NCBI RefSeq assembly: GCF_009711415.1 | Contig: NZ_SMLZ01000110.1 | Coordinates: 1 to 64,000 of the forward strand | Source: Roseibium denhamense | Lineage (GTDB): Bacteria; Pseudomonadota; Alphaproteobacteria; Rhizobiales; Stappiaceae | Direction: 5' to 3' | DNA: 64,000 nucleotides | Shown: positions 27,229-35,565 of the stretch, piece by piece | Position numbering within the stretch: position 1 is the stretch's first letter | Layout: each line of letters starts with the position of its first letter | Made by a program: the position numbers and the translations under genes | The notes under the pieces: model-generated | Told to the model about the DNA's origin: nothing | Databases searched by the model: none | Seen by the model: only the letters and a program-made list of their open reading frames with translations

Positions 27229-28803
27229 ATGACAATAAAAACCACGCGTGCGAATGCCCGCCCGAAAATCCTGATCGTCAACGCCTATGTGGACCCGTGG
27301 CGGTGCGCTGCCCCAATGCGCCTGTTCATTCCCCGTGCGATGGCCCCCTACTATCTGGCGGGACACATAAACAGGGCTCGGGCTGAGGTCAGGGTGTATG
27401 ACGAGGTCTATCATGGTGCGCTGCTTGATCCGCGCCTGTTTGACTGGCCGGACCTTGTTATCCTGACCGGATTGACTGCCGCCTTTGACCGGGCACGCCA
27501 GCTTTCGGCCTATTTCCGGAACGCAAATCCAAGTGTTGCCGTGGCCATCGGGGGACCAATCCCAAGGGCCCTGCCTGAGCTGTGCGCCACGATCTTCGAC
27601 CATGTCTTGCTGGGCGATGTGGAGACCATCGAGGCCTTGATCGAAGAGACCTTCGGCTCAGATTGTGTTGCTGAGAGCCCAGCCCCGCGATTTGACCTGG
27701 CCGGATGGTCGTTCGGTCTGGGGTTCGTGGAAACCACAAAATACTGCAATTTCAAATGCGCCTTCTGCTCCTTGACTGGTGAAGGACGCGGCTATCAGCC
27801 CTATTCCACGGCCGATATCGAACGCCAGCTCGACGCAGGCGGGCGCACCTCAATGCTGATGGTGCTGGACAACAATTTCTACGGCAGCAACCGGGCGGAT
27901 TTCATACGCCGGACAGAGCTTTTGGGAGAACGTTGGCGGCGCGGGCAGTACCGGGGCTGGGGTGCTCTTGTCACCGGTGACTTCTTCAAGAACCCGGACA
28001 ACCTTGCCAAGGTTGCCGCAAATGGCTGCAGGGCGCTCTTCTCCGGTGTGGAATCGCTCGATCCGGCGGTCTTGCGAACCTACAACAAGAAACACAGCCT
28101 CTCTTCGGACCCGAGATCCCTGGCCCAGCTCTGCGCGGAGTACGGCATCCTGTTCGATTATGGCATGATGCTCGACTTCTCCCAGCAGACGGTTGCCGAT
28201 GTCGATGCCCAGATTGACGGCCTTCTGGAACATGCAGAAACGCCGCTTCCGGCGCTGTTGTCGCTCACCATCCCGATTCTTGGCACGCCGCACTTCAATC
28301 AGTCGGCGGCGTCCGGAAAACTCATGCCGAAATTGCGGCTGGCGGACCTCGACGGCCAGAAGCTGGTCGAATGGCCGCAGGAGCCGCTCGACAAGGTCGT
28401 TCCCTATCTCGCGGATCTTTTGCAATTCCGGGGCCGCAAAATGGCGTTTGCAAGACACGCGGCCCGGCACGCCTGGTCCCGCAGGGCCTCGTTCGACAGG
28501 CTTCAAACGCTCATCAGCATGGCAGGCCCGATTGTCAGGTTCTGGGGCGGAATGCGGGTCGGCACATATCGTCAAATGCGGCAGACATGGCGTGAACCGA
28601 AACGCACCTTCTGCGCAACCACCGAGCCGCTGAGTGTTGCCTACACTCCGGCCCACAAGATGGCTGCAAAATTCGCCAAGGATTTCGAACCGCTTTACCT
28701 GACAGATGCCAATGGACACCTGAGGCCAGAGATCGCATCGCAAACCAATGCATCAAAATCCCACGCTCTTGCAGAAATGCGCAAGCTGACTGCGTCCGCT
28801 TGA
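27229..28803 (+). CDS. Radical SAM protein with B12-binding-like domain
   Basis: A 524-residue protein of unknown reaction. Residues about 12-140 resemble a cobalamin-binding Rossmann domain (PKILIVNAYVDPW, VAIGGPIPRALPE). The radical SAM core follows, with the 4Fe-4S ligands Cys173, Cys177 and Cys180 in CNFKCAFC. A region of about 170 residues after the core is not recognised. It follows the PAS-CPBP gene after 19 bp and converges on thyA, ending 4 bp short of it. Functional coupling to the membrane protein is inferred from the spacing only. Confidence 0.85.
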   Translation: MTIKTTRANARPKILIVNAYVDPWRCAAPMRLFIPRAMAPYYLAGHINRARAEVRVYDEVYHGALLDPRLFDWPDLVILTGLTAAFDRARQLSAYFRNANPSVAVAIGGPIPRALPELCATIFDHVLLGDVETIEALIEETFGSDCVAESPAPRFDLAGWSFGLGFVETTKYCNFKCAFCSLTGEGRGYQPYSTADIERQLDAGGRTSMLMVLDNNFYGSNRADFIRRTELLGERWRRGQYRGWGALVTGDFFKNPDNLAKVAANGCRALFSGVESLDPAVLRTYNKKHSLSSDPRSLAQLCAEYGILFDYGMMLDFSQQTVADVDAQIDGLLEHAETPLPALLSLTIPILGTPHFNQSAASGKLMPKLRLADLDGQKLVEWPQEPLDKVVPYLADLLQFRGRKMAFARHAARHAWSRRASFDRLQTLISMAGPIVRFWGGMRVGTYRQMRQTWREPKRTFCATTEPLSVAYTPAHKMAAKFAKDFEPLYLTDANGHLRPEIASQTNASKSHALAEMRKLTASA

Positions 28804-28807
28804 TCAC

Positions 28808-29602
28808 TCAAACGGCAATCGGCGCCTTGATGTGCGGGTGCGGATCGTAGCCGGTCAGCTCGAAATCTTCATATTTGAAGGCAAAAAGATCGGTCACATC
28901 TGGATTGATTTTCATCGCCGGCAACGGGCGGGGCGAACGGGTGAGCTGCTCGCGGGCCTGATCGAAATGATTGGCATATAGATGCGCATCGCCGAATGTA
29001 TGTACGAAGTCTCCGGGTTTCAGGCCGGTCACCTGCGCGATCATCATGGTGAGCAGGGCATAAGAGGCGATGTTGAACGGCACCCCCAAAAAAACATCGG
29101 CGGACCGCTGATACAGCTGGCAGGACAGCTTGCCCTCCGCGACATAGAACTGGAACAGGGAATGGCAGGGCGGAAGGGCCATTTCGTCCACCAAGGCCGG
29201 GTTCCAGGCCGACACGATCAGGCGGCGGCTTTCCGGGCTGGTCTTGATCATCTCCAGAAGCTTGGCGATCTGGTCAATGGACTGTCCGTTGGGCGCTGGC
29301 CATGACCGCCATTGATAGCCGTAAACCGGCCCCAGTTCGCCGTTTTCATCGGCCCAATCGTCCCAGATCTTGACGCCATTGTCTTGAAGATACTTTACGT
29401 TCGTGTCGCCTGCCAGGAACCAGAGCAGCTCGTGAACAATCGAGCGCAGATGGAGCTTCTTTGTGGTGACGACGGGAAACCCTTCAGAGAGATCAAAGCG
29501 CATCTGATGGCCGAAAATGGACCGCGTGCCTGTGCCGGTGCGGTCACCGCGGTCGACGCCCTTGTCCAAAATCGTCTGCATCAGGTCGAGATATTGCTGC
29601 AC
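28808..29602 (-). CDS. thyA: Thymidylate synthase
   Basis: ThyA methylates dUMP to dTMP using methylene-tetrahydrofolate. Length (264 residues) equals the E. coli enzyme. The catalytic Cys lies in [12 protein letters not shown], and [12 protein letters not shown] and the substrate-binding [20 protein letters not shown] are present. It ends four bases from the convergent radical SAM gene, leaving no room for a terminator between them. It is divergent from ssrA. Confidence 0.97.
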   Translation of the reverse strand: MQQYLDLMQTILDKGVDRGDRTGTGTRSIFGHQMRFDLSEGFPVVTTKKLHLRSIVHELLWFLAGDTNVKYLQDNGVKIWDDWADENGELGPVYGYQWRSWPAPNGQSIDQIAKLLEMIKTSPESRRLIVSAWNPALVDEMALPPCHSLFQFYVAEGKLSCQLYQRSADVFLGVPFNIASYALLTMMIAQVTGLKPGDFVHTFGDAHLYANHFDQAREQLTRSPRPLPAMKINPDVTDLFAFKYEDFELTGYDPHPHIKAPIAV

Positions 29603-29786
29603 GCCGGAGCCCCTTTATCGCGCACTTTGATCACCCGCTAATGTGGCAGCTTTGGCGGAAATGACAGCCCCTGCCCGTCATTTTCCCCAGATCCCGCCGC
29701 CCGCCTTGTGGATGAATTTCGGCGGCAAAGGGCTTGGCCCGCTGGATTGCCCTTTCAATTCTGCATTCAACGTCTTATATCAAGGG

Positions 29787-30120
29787 CGCTGGTTTTCCAG
29801 CTATGGCAATAAATGGTCAGTGCAATAAACCTATCGGACCCGGGGGCGGTACCCGGCGCCTCCACCCAAGCCCATGAGGCTCAACCTTTTGAAACCACAT
29901 GGGTTTCGGCGGGGGCGAAATAGGATCGACGAGGGCGTAAAGACTGTGCTTTTGCTCGGCATTGTACCACCGTTATCGGGCTTTCTTAATAGTTGCAAAC
30001 GACAACTATGCTATGGACAACGCTGTCGCTGCGTAATGCAGTGCCGGTAGTCCTTTAAAGCCCTGCTGGATTAGCACCGGCAGGCGGGGTTCGGAGGCAC
30101 CTGGCAACAGAAGCCTCCAC
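29787..30120 (+). ncRNA. ssrA: Two-piece (circularly permuted) tmRNA
   Basis: tmRNA rescues stalled ribosomes and adds a degradation tag. The acceptor piece comes first: T-arm CCGGG/CCCGG (about 29841-29856), then CGCCTCC-ACC (29857-29866). An intervening hairpin, AAGCCCATG/CATGGGTTT, follows. The coding piece starts at 29911 with GGGGGCG, which pairs with CGCCTCC as the acceptor stem; GCATTGTACC in the coding piece pairs with GGTCAGTGC in the acceptor piece. The tag frame is 29995-30036. A GGAGGC/GCCTCC hairpin (30093-30118) probably ends the RNA. TATATC at 29776 may be the -10 box. Ends are approximate. Permuted tmRNA is typical of alphaproteobacteria. Confidence 0.9.
29995..30036 (+). other. 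tmRNA tag reading frame
   Basis: The frame from the resume codon GCA reads ANDNYAMDNAVAA followed by TAA, just after the usual AATAGTT. The start (ANDNYA) matches alphaproteobacterial tags; the hydrophobic AVAA end is the part read by ClpX. Confidence 0.9.
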
Positions 30121-30295
30121 TGACTTCCCCAAACCGTGTAGATGGCCTATCTGCTTTGAGAAACCGTTGCCTATGAGCCCGGACAGCATCCGGATTAATC
30201 TGGTATCACTTGGAAAAGAGCCTTTTCTTTTTGAGCCCGGACGGTCAATGTGCAACTGATATGTGAAATTTCCGGCGAGATTCGACAAGAAAGCA

Positions 30296-30922
30296 ATGTC
30301 TGAAGACCTGTTGCGATACGACATTTTGATCCAGGACGCCCTGCGCGGAGCGGTGAAGAAAATACTGGCCGAGGTCGGCCGGACCGGCTTGCCGGGTGAT
30401 CACCATTTCTACATCGCTTTCGATACGAATGCGCCCGGAGTGCGGATATCGCCGCGTCTCAAGGAGCGCTATCCGCAAGAAATGACGATCGTCCTCCAGC
30501 ATCAGTTCTGGGACCTGGCCATTGGCGAGCACGCATTCGAGGTCGGATTATCCTTCGGCGGTGTGCCGGAAAAGCTTCTGGTGCCCTATTCGGCCATAAA
30601 GGGGTTCTTTGACCCGTCCGTCCAGTTCGCGCTCGAATTTGATCCGGGCAAGACCGCGGAAGAACTGCCGGAAGAACTGCTGGAAGCGGTTGAAGAGCTT
30701 GCGAAAGCGGAACAGGACCACGAGGCCAAGGACAAGCCGGACGTGGAAGTGATCGCGGACGCTGCAAACTCCGACGAAGAAGAGGGTGACAAAAAGCCGG
30801 AGAAAAAGGACGCCCAAGGCGATGGTGGCGGCGAAGTCGTGTCCTCTGGACGCCTTCCGGAAAAAGACCTGACGTCGAGATCAGCGGGCGATAAATCGGA
30901 CCCGATTACCGCCCAAAGCTGA
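30296..30922 (+). CDS. sspB: SspB-family adaptor for ClpXP
   Basis: A 208-residue alpha-type SspB, which binds the ssrA tag and hands tagged proteins to ClpXP. The start MSEDLLRYDILIQDALRG and the core segments DHHFYIAFDT and MTIVLQHQFWDL fit the family. After about residue 140 the protein becomes a charged, Glu/Lys-rich flexible tail like the ClpX-tethering tails of SspB, though it ends in a non-standard KSDPITAQS. The ATG at 30296 is the family start; a GTG at 30263 lies upstream. It follows ssrA directly, so the tag and its adaptor are encoded side by side. Confidence 0.93.
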   Translation: MSEDLLRYDILIQDALRGAVKKILAEVGRTGLPGDHHFYIAFDTNAPGVRISPRLKERYPQEMTIVLQHQFWDLAIGEHAFEVGLSFGGVPEKLLVPYSAIKGFFDPSVQFALEFDPGKTAEELPEELLEAVEELAKAEQDHEAKDKPDVEVIADAANSDEEEGDKKPEKKDAQGDGGGEVVSSGRLPEKDLTSRSAGDKSDPITAQS

Positions 30923-30940
30923 TCGGCTATGAAACAAACA

Positions 30941-30977
30941 AGCATCTTTGGGTGTTTCGAATTAAACGCCCGATGCT
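30941..30977. repeat. Repeated hairpin element, copy A
   Basis: AGCATC (30941-30946) pairs with GATGCT (30972-30977), and GGTGTTT (30951-30957) with AAACGCC (30964-30970, one G-U pair). A near-identical element lies at 47140-47175. It is 18 bp after the sspB stop and has no T run, so it is not a standard terminator. Confidence 0.7.
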
Positions 30978-31006
30978 CTAAGCGGAGTGTTTGAAAGGGC
31001 GGCCCA

Positions 31007-31222
31007 ATGTGCGCTGAAATCATCAACCTCCGGCAAGCTCGCAAGCAAAAGCAGCGGCAAAAGAAAGAACAGACGGCTGCGGATAACCGTTTGAAATACG
31101 GCCGCAGCAAGGAAGAGCGCGAAGCCGCCCGGAGACGTCGCGCGGAGCTCGAAAAACAGGTCGACGGCCACAAGCTGGACGCTCCGGTTTCCCCCCTCAT
31201 TGATCCACCTGATCGCAGCTGA
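31007..31222 (+). CDS. DUF4169 family protein
   Basis: A 71-residue, strongly basic and helical protein (AEIINLRQARKQKQRQKKE at the start). This family is conserved in alphaproteobacteria next to sspB; the function is unknown. AAAGGG lies before the ATG. It is followed after 5 bp by the ribbon-helix-helix gene, so the two are co-transcribed, probably with sspB. Confidence 0.87.
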   Translation: MCAEIINLRQARKQKQRQKKEQTAADNRLKYGRSKEEREAARRRRAELEKQVDGHKLDAPVSPLIDPPDRS

Positions 31223-31227
31223 GCGGC

Positions 31228-31455
31228 ATGCCCCTGATCAAACGCTCCGTTTCCCTCCATGGACACCGGACAAGCCTTGCGCTTGAGCCGGAATTCTGGG
31301 AGGTCATCGACCGGGAAACTGCGATCCGCGATCAATCGCTTGCAAGCCTCATTGCCGAAATCGACGACAATCGGGATCCGGAAGACGCCCTTTCCTCAAC
31401 CATGAGGGTCTGGGCACTGGCACGTGTCACAGCAAGGCTGGCCGAAGCGGACTGA
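31228..31455 (+). CDS. Ribbon-helix-helix domain protein
   Basis: A 75-residue protein with the RHH fold: an N-terminal strand (IKRSVSLHGHRTSLAL) followed by two helices (EFWEVIDRETAIRD and SLASLIAEIDDN). Such proteins bind DNA as dimers. Targets are unknown; it is not paired with a toxin gene, so it is unlikely to be an antitoxin. It lies in the sspB-DUF4169 cluster common in alphaproteobacteria. Confidence 0.85.
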   Translation: MPLIKRSVSLHGHRTSLALEPEFWEVIDRETAIRDQSLASLIAEIDDNRDPEDALSSTMRVWALARVTARLAEAD

Positions 31456-31565
31456 AGCAATCCGGGGATCAGCCAGGTCATTGACCGGTTTTGACACATG
31501 GCGCTGCAACAGGCTGGCGGGTCCGGCCCGTGCTCGTCCAAGGAAATCAAATCCCGCTTGATCTG

Positions 31566-34500
31566 TTACTGAGATACGCCAGGAAGAACGAACGGCCCGT
31601 CACCACGGCCAACGCCGTTTGCCGGAACGCCGATTTCGCGGGAAATCAGGTCATCGATAGACACCGGCGGTTCAAGCGGCGGCAGTCCGGTTTCGGGTTT
31701 CGTCTCGGGGGTTCCAACACTCGCGGTAACCGGGGCTTCTTCCTGGCTGTTGAGGACCGCTCGGATACGCTCTGTGAGCGACGCCTGGTCTTCTGCAGGG
31801 CTGGCGGCTTGCTGCGGCTGTGTTTCCTGCGGGCGCGCGGAGTTTTCCTGCTCTTGGCCAGAAGTGTCCGGGGCATTTTCCAGCTCTTCCAAGCGCCGCT
31901 GTTCTTCGGCTTCTGCTTCAGCTGCAAGGCGGGCTTGACGGGCCCGCGCTTCCTGCTGCCGGTTGAGTTCCCGCAAGAGCCGGTCCCGTTCCAGGATTTC
32001 GGCTTGCAGGCGTTCCACCCGTTCCACTTCCTGCTCAAAAGCCCTCAGGGTGAGGTAAGCGGTGAAGGGCGTAATGTCGACTTGGCGGATTGGAGCATCG
32101 AGCGGGCCCTGAAAAACAAGCCCCACCTGCGGTTCGGCGCCGGTAACAGCATTTTCGCCGGGATCGACTTTGAGCGCAAAATCGGCATCCAGCTCATGGT
32201 CGGAAAAATCAATTTCCGCAGATCCGAACACCTCGGCACGTTCCGCGTCCACAACCACGTTCCGGGCACTTAACCGCCCGCCGACAAGGGTCAAGGTGCC
32301 GTCAATAGCCTTGAACGGTAGTGTTCCTGCCGCCATGTGGCTGACAAACACCTCTTCGATCTTTTCATCCCGCAGGTCCAGACCCGCATCCACCGCCCGG
32401 ATGACAAGCGGAAACGCTTGCGGATTCAGGCCGCGGATGTCCCCCTCCGACATGGAAAACGTCCCGCCGCCATTCAGGCTGGAGACCATCGCCGAAATGG
32501 ACCGCCCAACGCCTTCAAACTCCAGGAACACGTCCAGCGACCCGGAGGCGACCGAGCGGCCGGCCCGGCGCCAGCTCAATTGCCGGATATCAGCATTGTC
32601 GAGCTTGACCCGGCCGGACACAGCCGCCTCGGCTTCCGTCCGGCGGATCGACAAGGCTCCCTGAAGTGCGCCCCCGGCATAGGCTCCAGCGAGCCCGTCC
32701 AGACGCATCATGGTTGGTGTCAGCCGGAACTCGGCCTTTGCATTTTGAAGCGCAGTATCGTCATCCGCCAACAGCGTGTCGGCCGTGAGCCCGATTGTGA
32801 GGTCCCAGCCATCCAGAAGCGGGGCGCCAAACGGGGCCGTCGGCCAGGAACTCGTCCCATCGCCAAGCGATGCCCATTGATCCGGCCCCAAAACCAGTTC
32901 TGAAAGGGTACGCAGGTCTGCCTGATTGATTGCTAGGGAACCCGTTACACGACGGTTCTGCTCTCCGGGTACAAGATCGAGATTGCCCGCAAGGTCGCCT
33001 GTGAAAGACGTCTGCGCAATCTGACCGGAGATCGAATTTATCTCAACGGCATCGCCAATGCTTTCCAGATCAAAGGACAGGGAAGCCGAAAGCTGCCCCC
33101 CCAGGATCGGCAGAACACGCCCACTCATCAGGGCAACCGGGACGAGGTCTTCCGCGCTGGATTTCACCGCGAGCCGCACTTCAGGATCTTCGCCGGGCGC
33201 CAGTTTGGCGGTGCCTTGCGCCTCCAGGCGTGCTCCGCCAATTTGTGTCGCAAGATCAACGGCAAGGCCTTTTGCCGGTGTTCCGGTCAGCGCGGCGGAC
33301 AGATCTCCTGCCCCAATCGTGTCAACCGGGATGACATCCAGGCCGAGTTGCTGAAGAACACGGCTGCCATCCGGCCCGGCCATTGCCAGGGCAAGATCAA
33401 GATCGGCCTCCTGCCACTCGTCCACCCGGCCATTCAGCCCGAAAGAAAGCGATGTCTGGGTACCGCCGGCGGAACCGGTCAGGTCGAGTTGCAAGTCTGT
33501 TTCATCACCAAGTGCGGAAGCCTGCAGATTTGCTTCAAACCGGGCCGGAACCAGATTGGCCGCAGATTGCTCCAGCCGCGCCGCAAGCGTTGAGCCCGGA
33601 AAAGCCCCCCCGACGAGCGCAACCAGGCCAGACAGATCCCGCGCATCCAGCGTCCCGCTGATGGCCCCTTCCGGCGTGGATAGAAGATTCCGGATTTGAC
33701 CGCTGACATCAAAACGGGCCCCGGCCAGATCCTCGGCAAAAAGACGATCAATCCGGACCCCGCCGTCTGTGTATTCCGCCTCGAGGGTCAATCCCTTCCC
33801 GTCCACGCCGCGCGCGGACACTTCCCGTGCCCTCAGGCGCAAGGAAACATCAAGCTCCGACGGCTGATCTGCCTCGTCATCCGCGCCCTTTTCAGGCTGA
33901 ACGAGACCGGCGAGTTTTTCGATTTCATCAAGGTTGAGGCGATCAGCATCTAGGCTGAGGGAGAACACATCGTTGCCAGTGCGCGGACGCCGGTAGGCGA
34001 GACCACCCCGTGCTTCCGCCCCGGCCAAAGTCACCCGCAGATTGTCGACCGCAGCACCATCGGCTGCAAGGTTCAACCGGCCTTCCAAGGCAACCGGCTT
34101 CAGGACCACCGATCCGGTGCCTGATTGCCTGACCCAGCTGATGAAAGAGCCGGGCTGTTCGGATTTGATGGAAAATGCCCCCCGGTAGGTCAGGTCCGGC
34201 TCCAGTCCGAAATCGCCCTGTGTCGCGACCACGGTCCTGCCCGGCAACCGTCCGGCGAGGCGGGCAACCCGCCATCCGCCAAGCATGGTCTCAAGATCGA
34301 GAAGCACGTTCTGGACAATCCCGCCCCCGGCCACGACGGCGGGAACATCGAAAGAGATAACGCCGTCGATCGGAGGAAGCGGAACAGATTGAAGCGCCTG
34401 GACAAGTTGATCACCGGCAGCCGCCACATTGATCGGTTCGGAGGGACCGCCACCAAGCAAACGGTCGAGATCGACCTGATTGGAGTTCGCGCGCACCTCG

Positions 34501-35405
34501 AAACGCTTGTTCCCGGCATAGACAAGGTCGGCGTTTCCAGTGAGACTGAGACGCTTGTCGTCAGGACCGTACCGGAATTCGAACGCCGGAATTGCGACTT
34601 CGGAAATCGAGGCGAGAAACTCGCCTTCTGCGGTCCAGCGGCCAGGGTCATTTTCGTCAAGTGCAATGGAGTTCAGGCCGAACGACCCGGCAAATTCAGG
34701 CGCGGCATCCGCCTGGCCCAGTAATCCGTCAAAGGTAAAATTCACAGGCCATTGGGTTGGGGTCACCTCGCCCTTAACCCGAAGATCCGATCCTGCCTGG
34801 GCCCGGCCGGTGGCAAGACTGATACTGTAGGGAGCGCCCTCAACCGTCAGGCTGCCGGTCGCCCTGAAAGGTCCCTCCAGCGTGCGTGCGCTGACAGAAA
34901 GATTTGCGTTGTCGATCTGGTGCGTTTCTTCAGAACGCGCATCAACGATGGTCAGCGCGCCGTCGCGGATGCTCACCTGATCGAAAGCAAGGTCTTCGGG
35001 AGCAAGTTTTGCCAGCGCCCCGTCCGTTGACATGGCGGTCAGCCAGTCCAGACGCCCCTCCTCATCGAGAGACAAAGACAAGTGCGGCCGTTCCAGCTGC
35101 ATGTCCATGACCCGGATTTCGCCCTTGAGAAGCGGTGGCAGCTCGATTCGCATATCAAACTGCGACACCACCAGCAGCGGGTCCTCGGCCGGGCCAACCC
35201 GCACATCCGAAAAGCGCACGAATGGCGCCGGCAACAAGCGCAGATCCGCCTCGCCCAACACCGTCACCTTATGGCCCAGCGCCCGCTCCGCATAGGTCTC
35301 GAAGGTCGAGCGGTAAACGGTCCAATCGACAAAGAACGGCCCGACCAGCGCTGCCACCAGCACCAGAATGACCGAAATTCCCAAGGTGATGTAGACGGAG
35401 TTCAG
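31566..35405 (-). CDS. AsmA family protein
   Basis: A very large (about 1279 residues) inner-membrane-anchored periplasmic protein. A single N-terminal helix (VILVLVAALVGPFFVDW) is followed by the AsmA N-terminal domain (YAERALGHKVTVLGEADLRL) and a long beta-rich body. The AsmA C-terminal domain lies at about 1000-1130, then an Arg/Glu/Gln coiled coil and a disordered tail. Family members bridge the periplasm and affect outer membrane lipid transport. No ATG precedes the membrane helix in frame; a CTG at 35405 has AAGGAG seven bases upstream and is the best start, a TTG at 35384 being the alternative. Confidence 0.9.
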   Translation of the reverse strand: MNSVYITLGISVILVLVAALVGPFFVDWTVYRSTFETYAERALGHKVTVLGEADLRLLPAPFVRFSDVRVGPAEDPLLVVSQFDMRIELPPLLKGEIRVMDMQLERPHLSLSLDEEGRLDWLTAMSTDGALAKLAPEDLAFDQVSIRDGALTIVDARSEETHQIDNANLSVSARTLEGPFRATGSLTVEGAPYSISLATGRAQAGSDLRVKGEVTPTQWPVNFTFDGLLGQADAAPEFAGSFGLNSIALDENDPGRWTAEGEFLASISEVAIPAFEFRYGPDDKRLSLTGNADLVYAGNKRFEVRANSNQVDLDRLLGGGPSEPINVAAAGDQLVQALQSVPLPPIDGVISFDVPAVVAGGGIVQNVLLDLETMLGGWRVARLAGRLPGRTVVATQGDFGLEPDLTYRGAFSIKSEQPGSFISWVRQSGTGSVVLKPVALEGRLNLAADGAAVDNLRVTLAGAEARGGLAYRRPRTGNDVFSLSLDADRLNLDEIEKLAGLVQPEKGADDEADQPSELDVSLRLRAREVSARGVDGKGLTLEAEYTDGGVRIDRLFAEDLAGARFDVSGQIRNLLSTPEGAISGTLDARDLSGLVALVGGAFPGSTLAARLEQSAANLVPARFEANLQASALGDETDLQLDLTGSAGGTQTSLSFGLNGRVDEWQEADLDLALAMAGPDGSRVLQQLGLDVIPVDTIGAGDLSAALTGTPAKGLAVDLATQIGGARLEAQGTAKLAPGEDPEVRLAVKSSAEDLVPVALMSGRVLPILGGQLSASLSFDLESIGDAVEINSISGQIAQTSFTGDLAGNLDLVPGEQNRRVTGSLAINQADLRTLSELVLGPDQWASLGDGTSSWPTAPFGAPLLDGWDLTIGLTADTLLADDDTALQNAKAEFRLTPTMMRLDGLAGAYAGGALQGALSIRRTEAEAAVSGRVKLDNADIRQLSWRRAGRSVASGSLDVFLEFEGVGRSISAMVSSLNGGGTFSMSEGDIRGLNPQAFPLVIRAVDAGLDLRDEKIEEVFVSHMAAGTLPFKAIDGTLTLVGGRLSARNVVVDAERAEVFGSAEIDFSDHELDADFALKVDPGENAVTGAEPQVGLVFQGPLDAPIRQVDITPFTAYLTLRAFEQEVERVERLQAEILERDRLLRELNRQQEARARQARLAAEAEAEEQRRLEELENAPDTSGQEQENSARPQETQPQQAASPAEDQASLTERIRAVLNSQEEAPVTASVGTPETKPETGLPPLEPPVSIDDLISREIGVPANGVGRGDGPFVLPGVSQ

Positions 35406-35565
35406 GCCAAGTCTCCTTGCTCTCCAATGCCACCGGTCAAATTCCCGGTTAGAATTACAGCATGTTTGCTGCAGCGCAAACTCAGATCAGCTGGCTTTTT
35501 CCGCAGTCCTGAAGCCTGCACGATGTTGCCGGCACCGTCGCTTATTGATCTGATTCGATACAATA

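Noticed and set aside
29643-29828. 61-codon frame between thyA and ssrA
   Set aside because: It runs into the acceptor piece of the tmRNA and lacks a ribosome site; the RNA gene explains the sequence.
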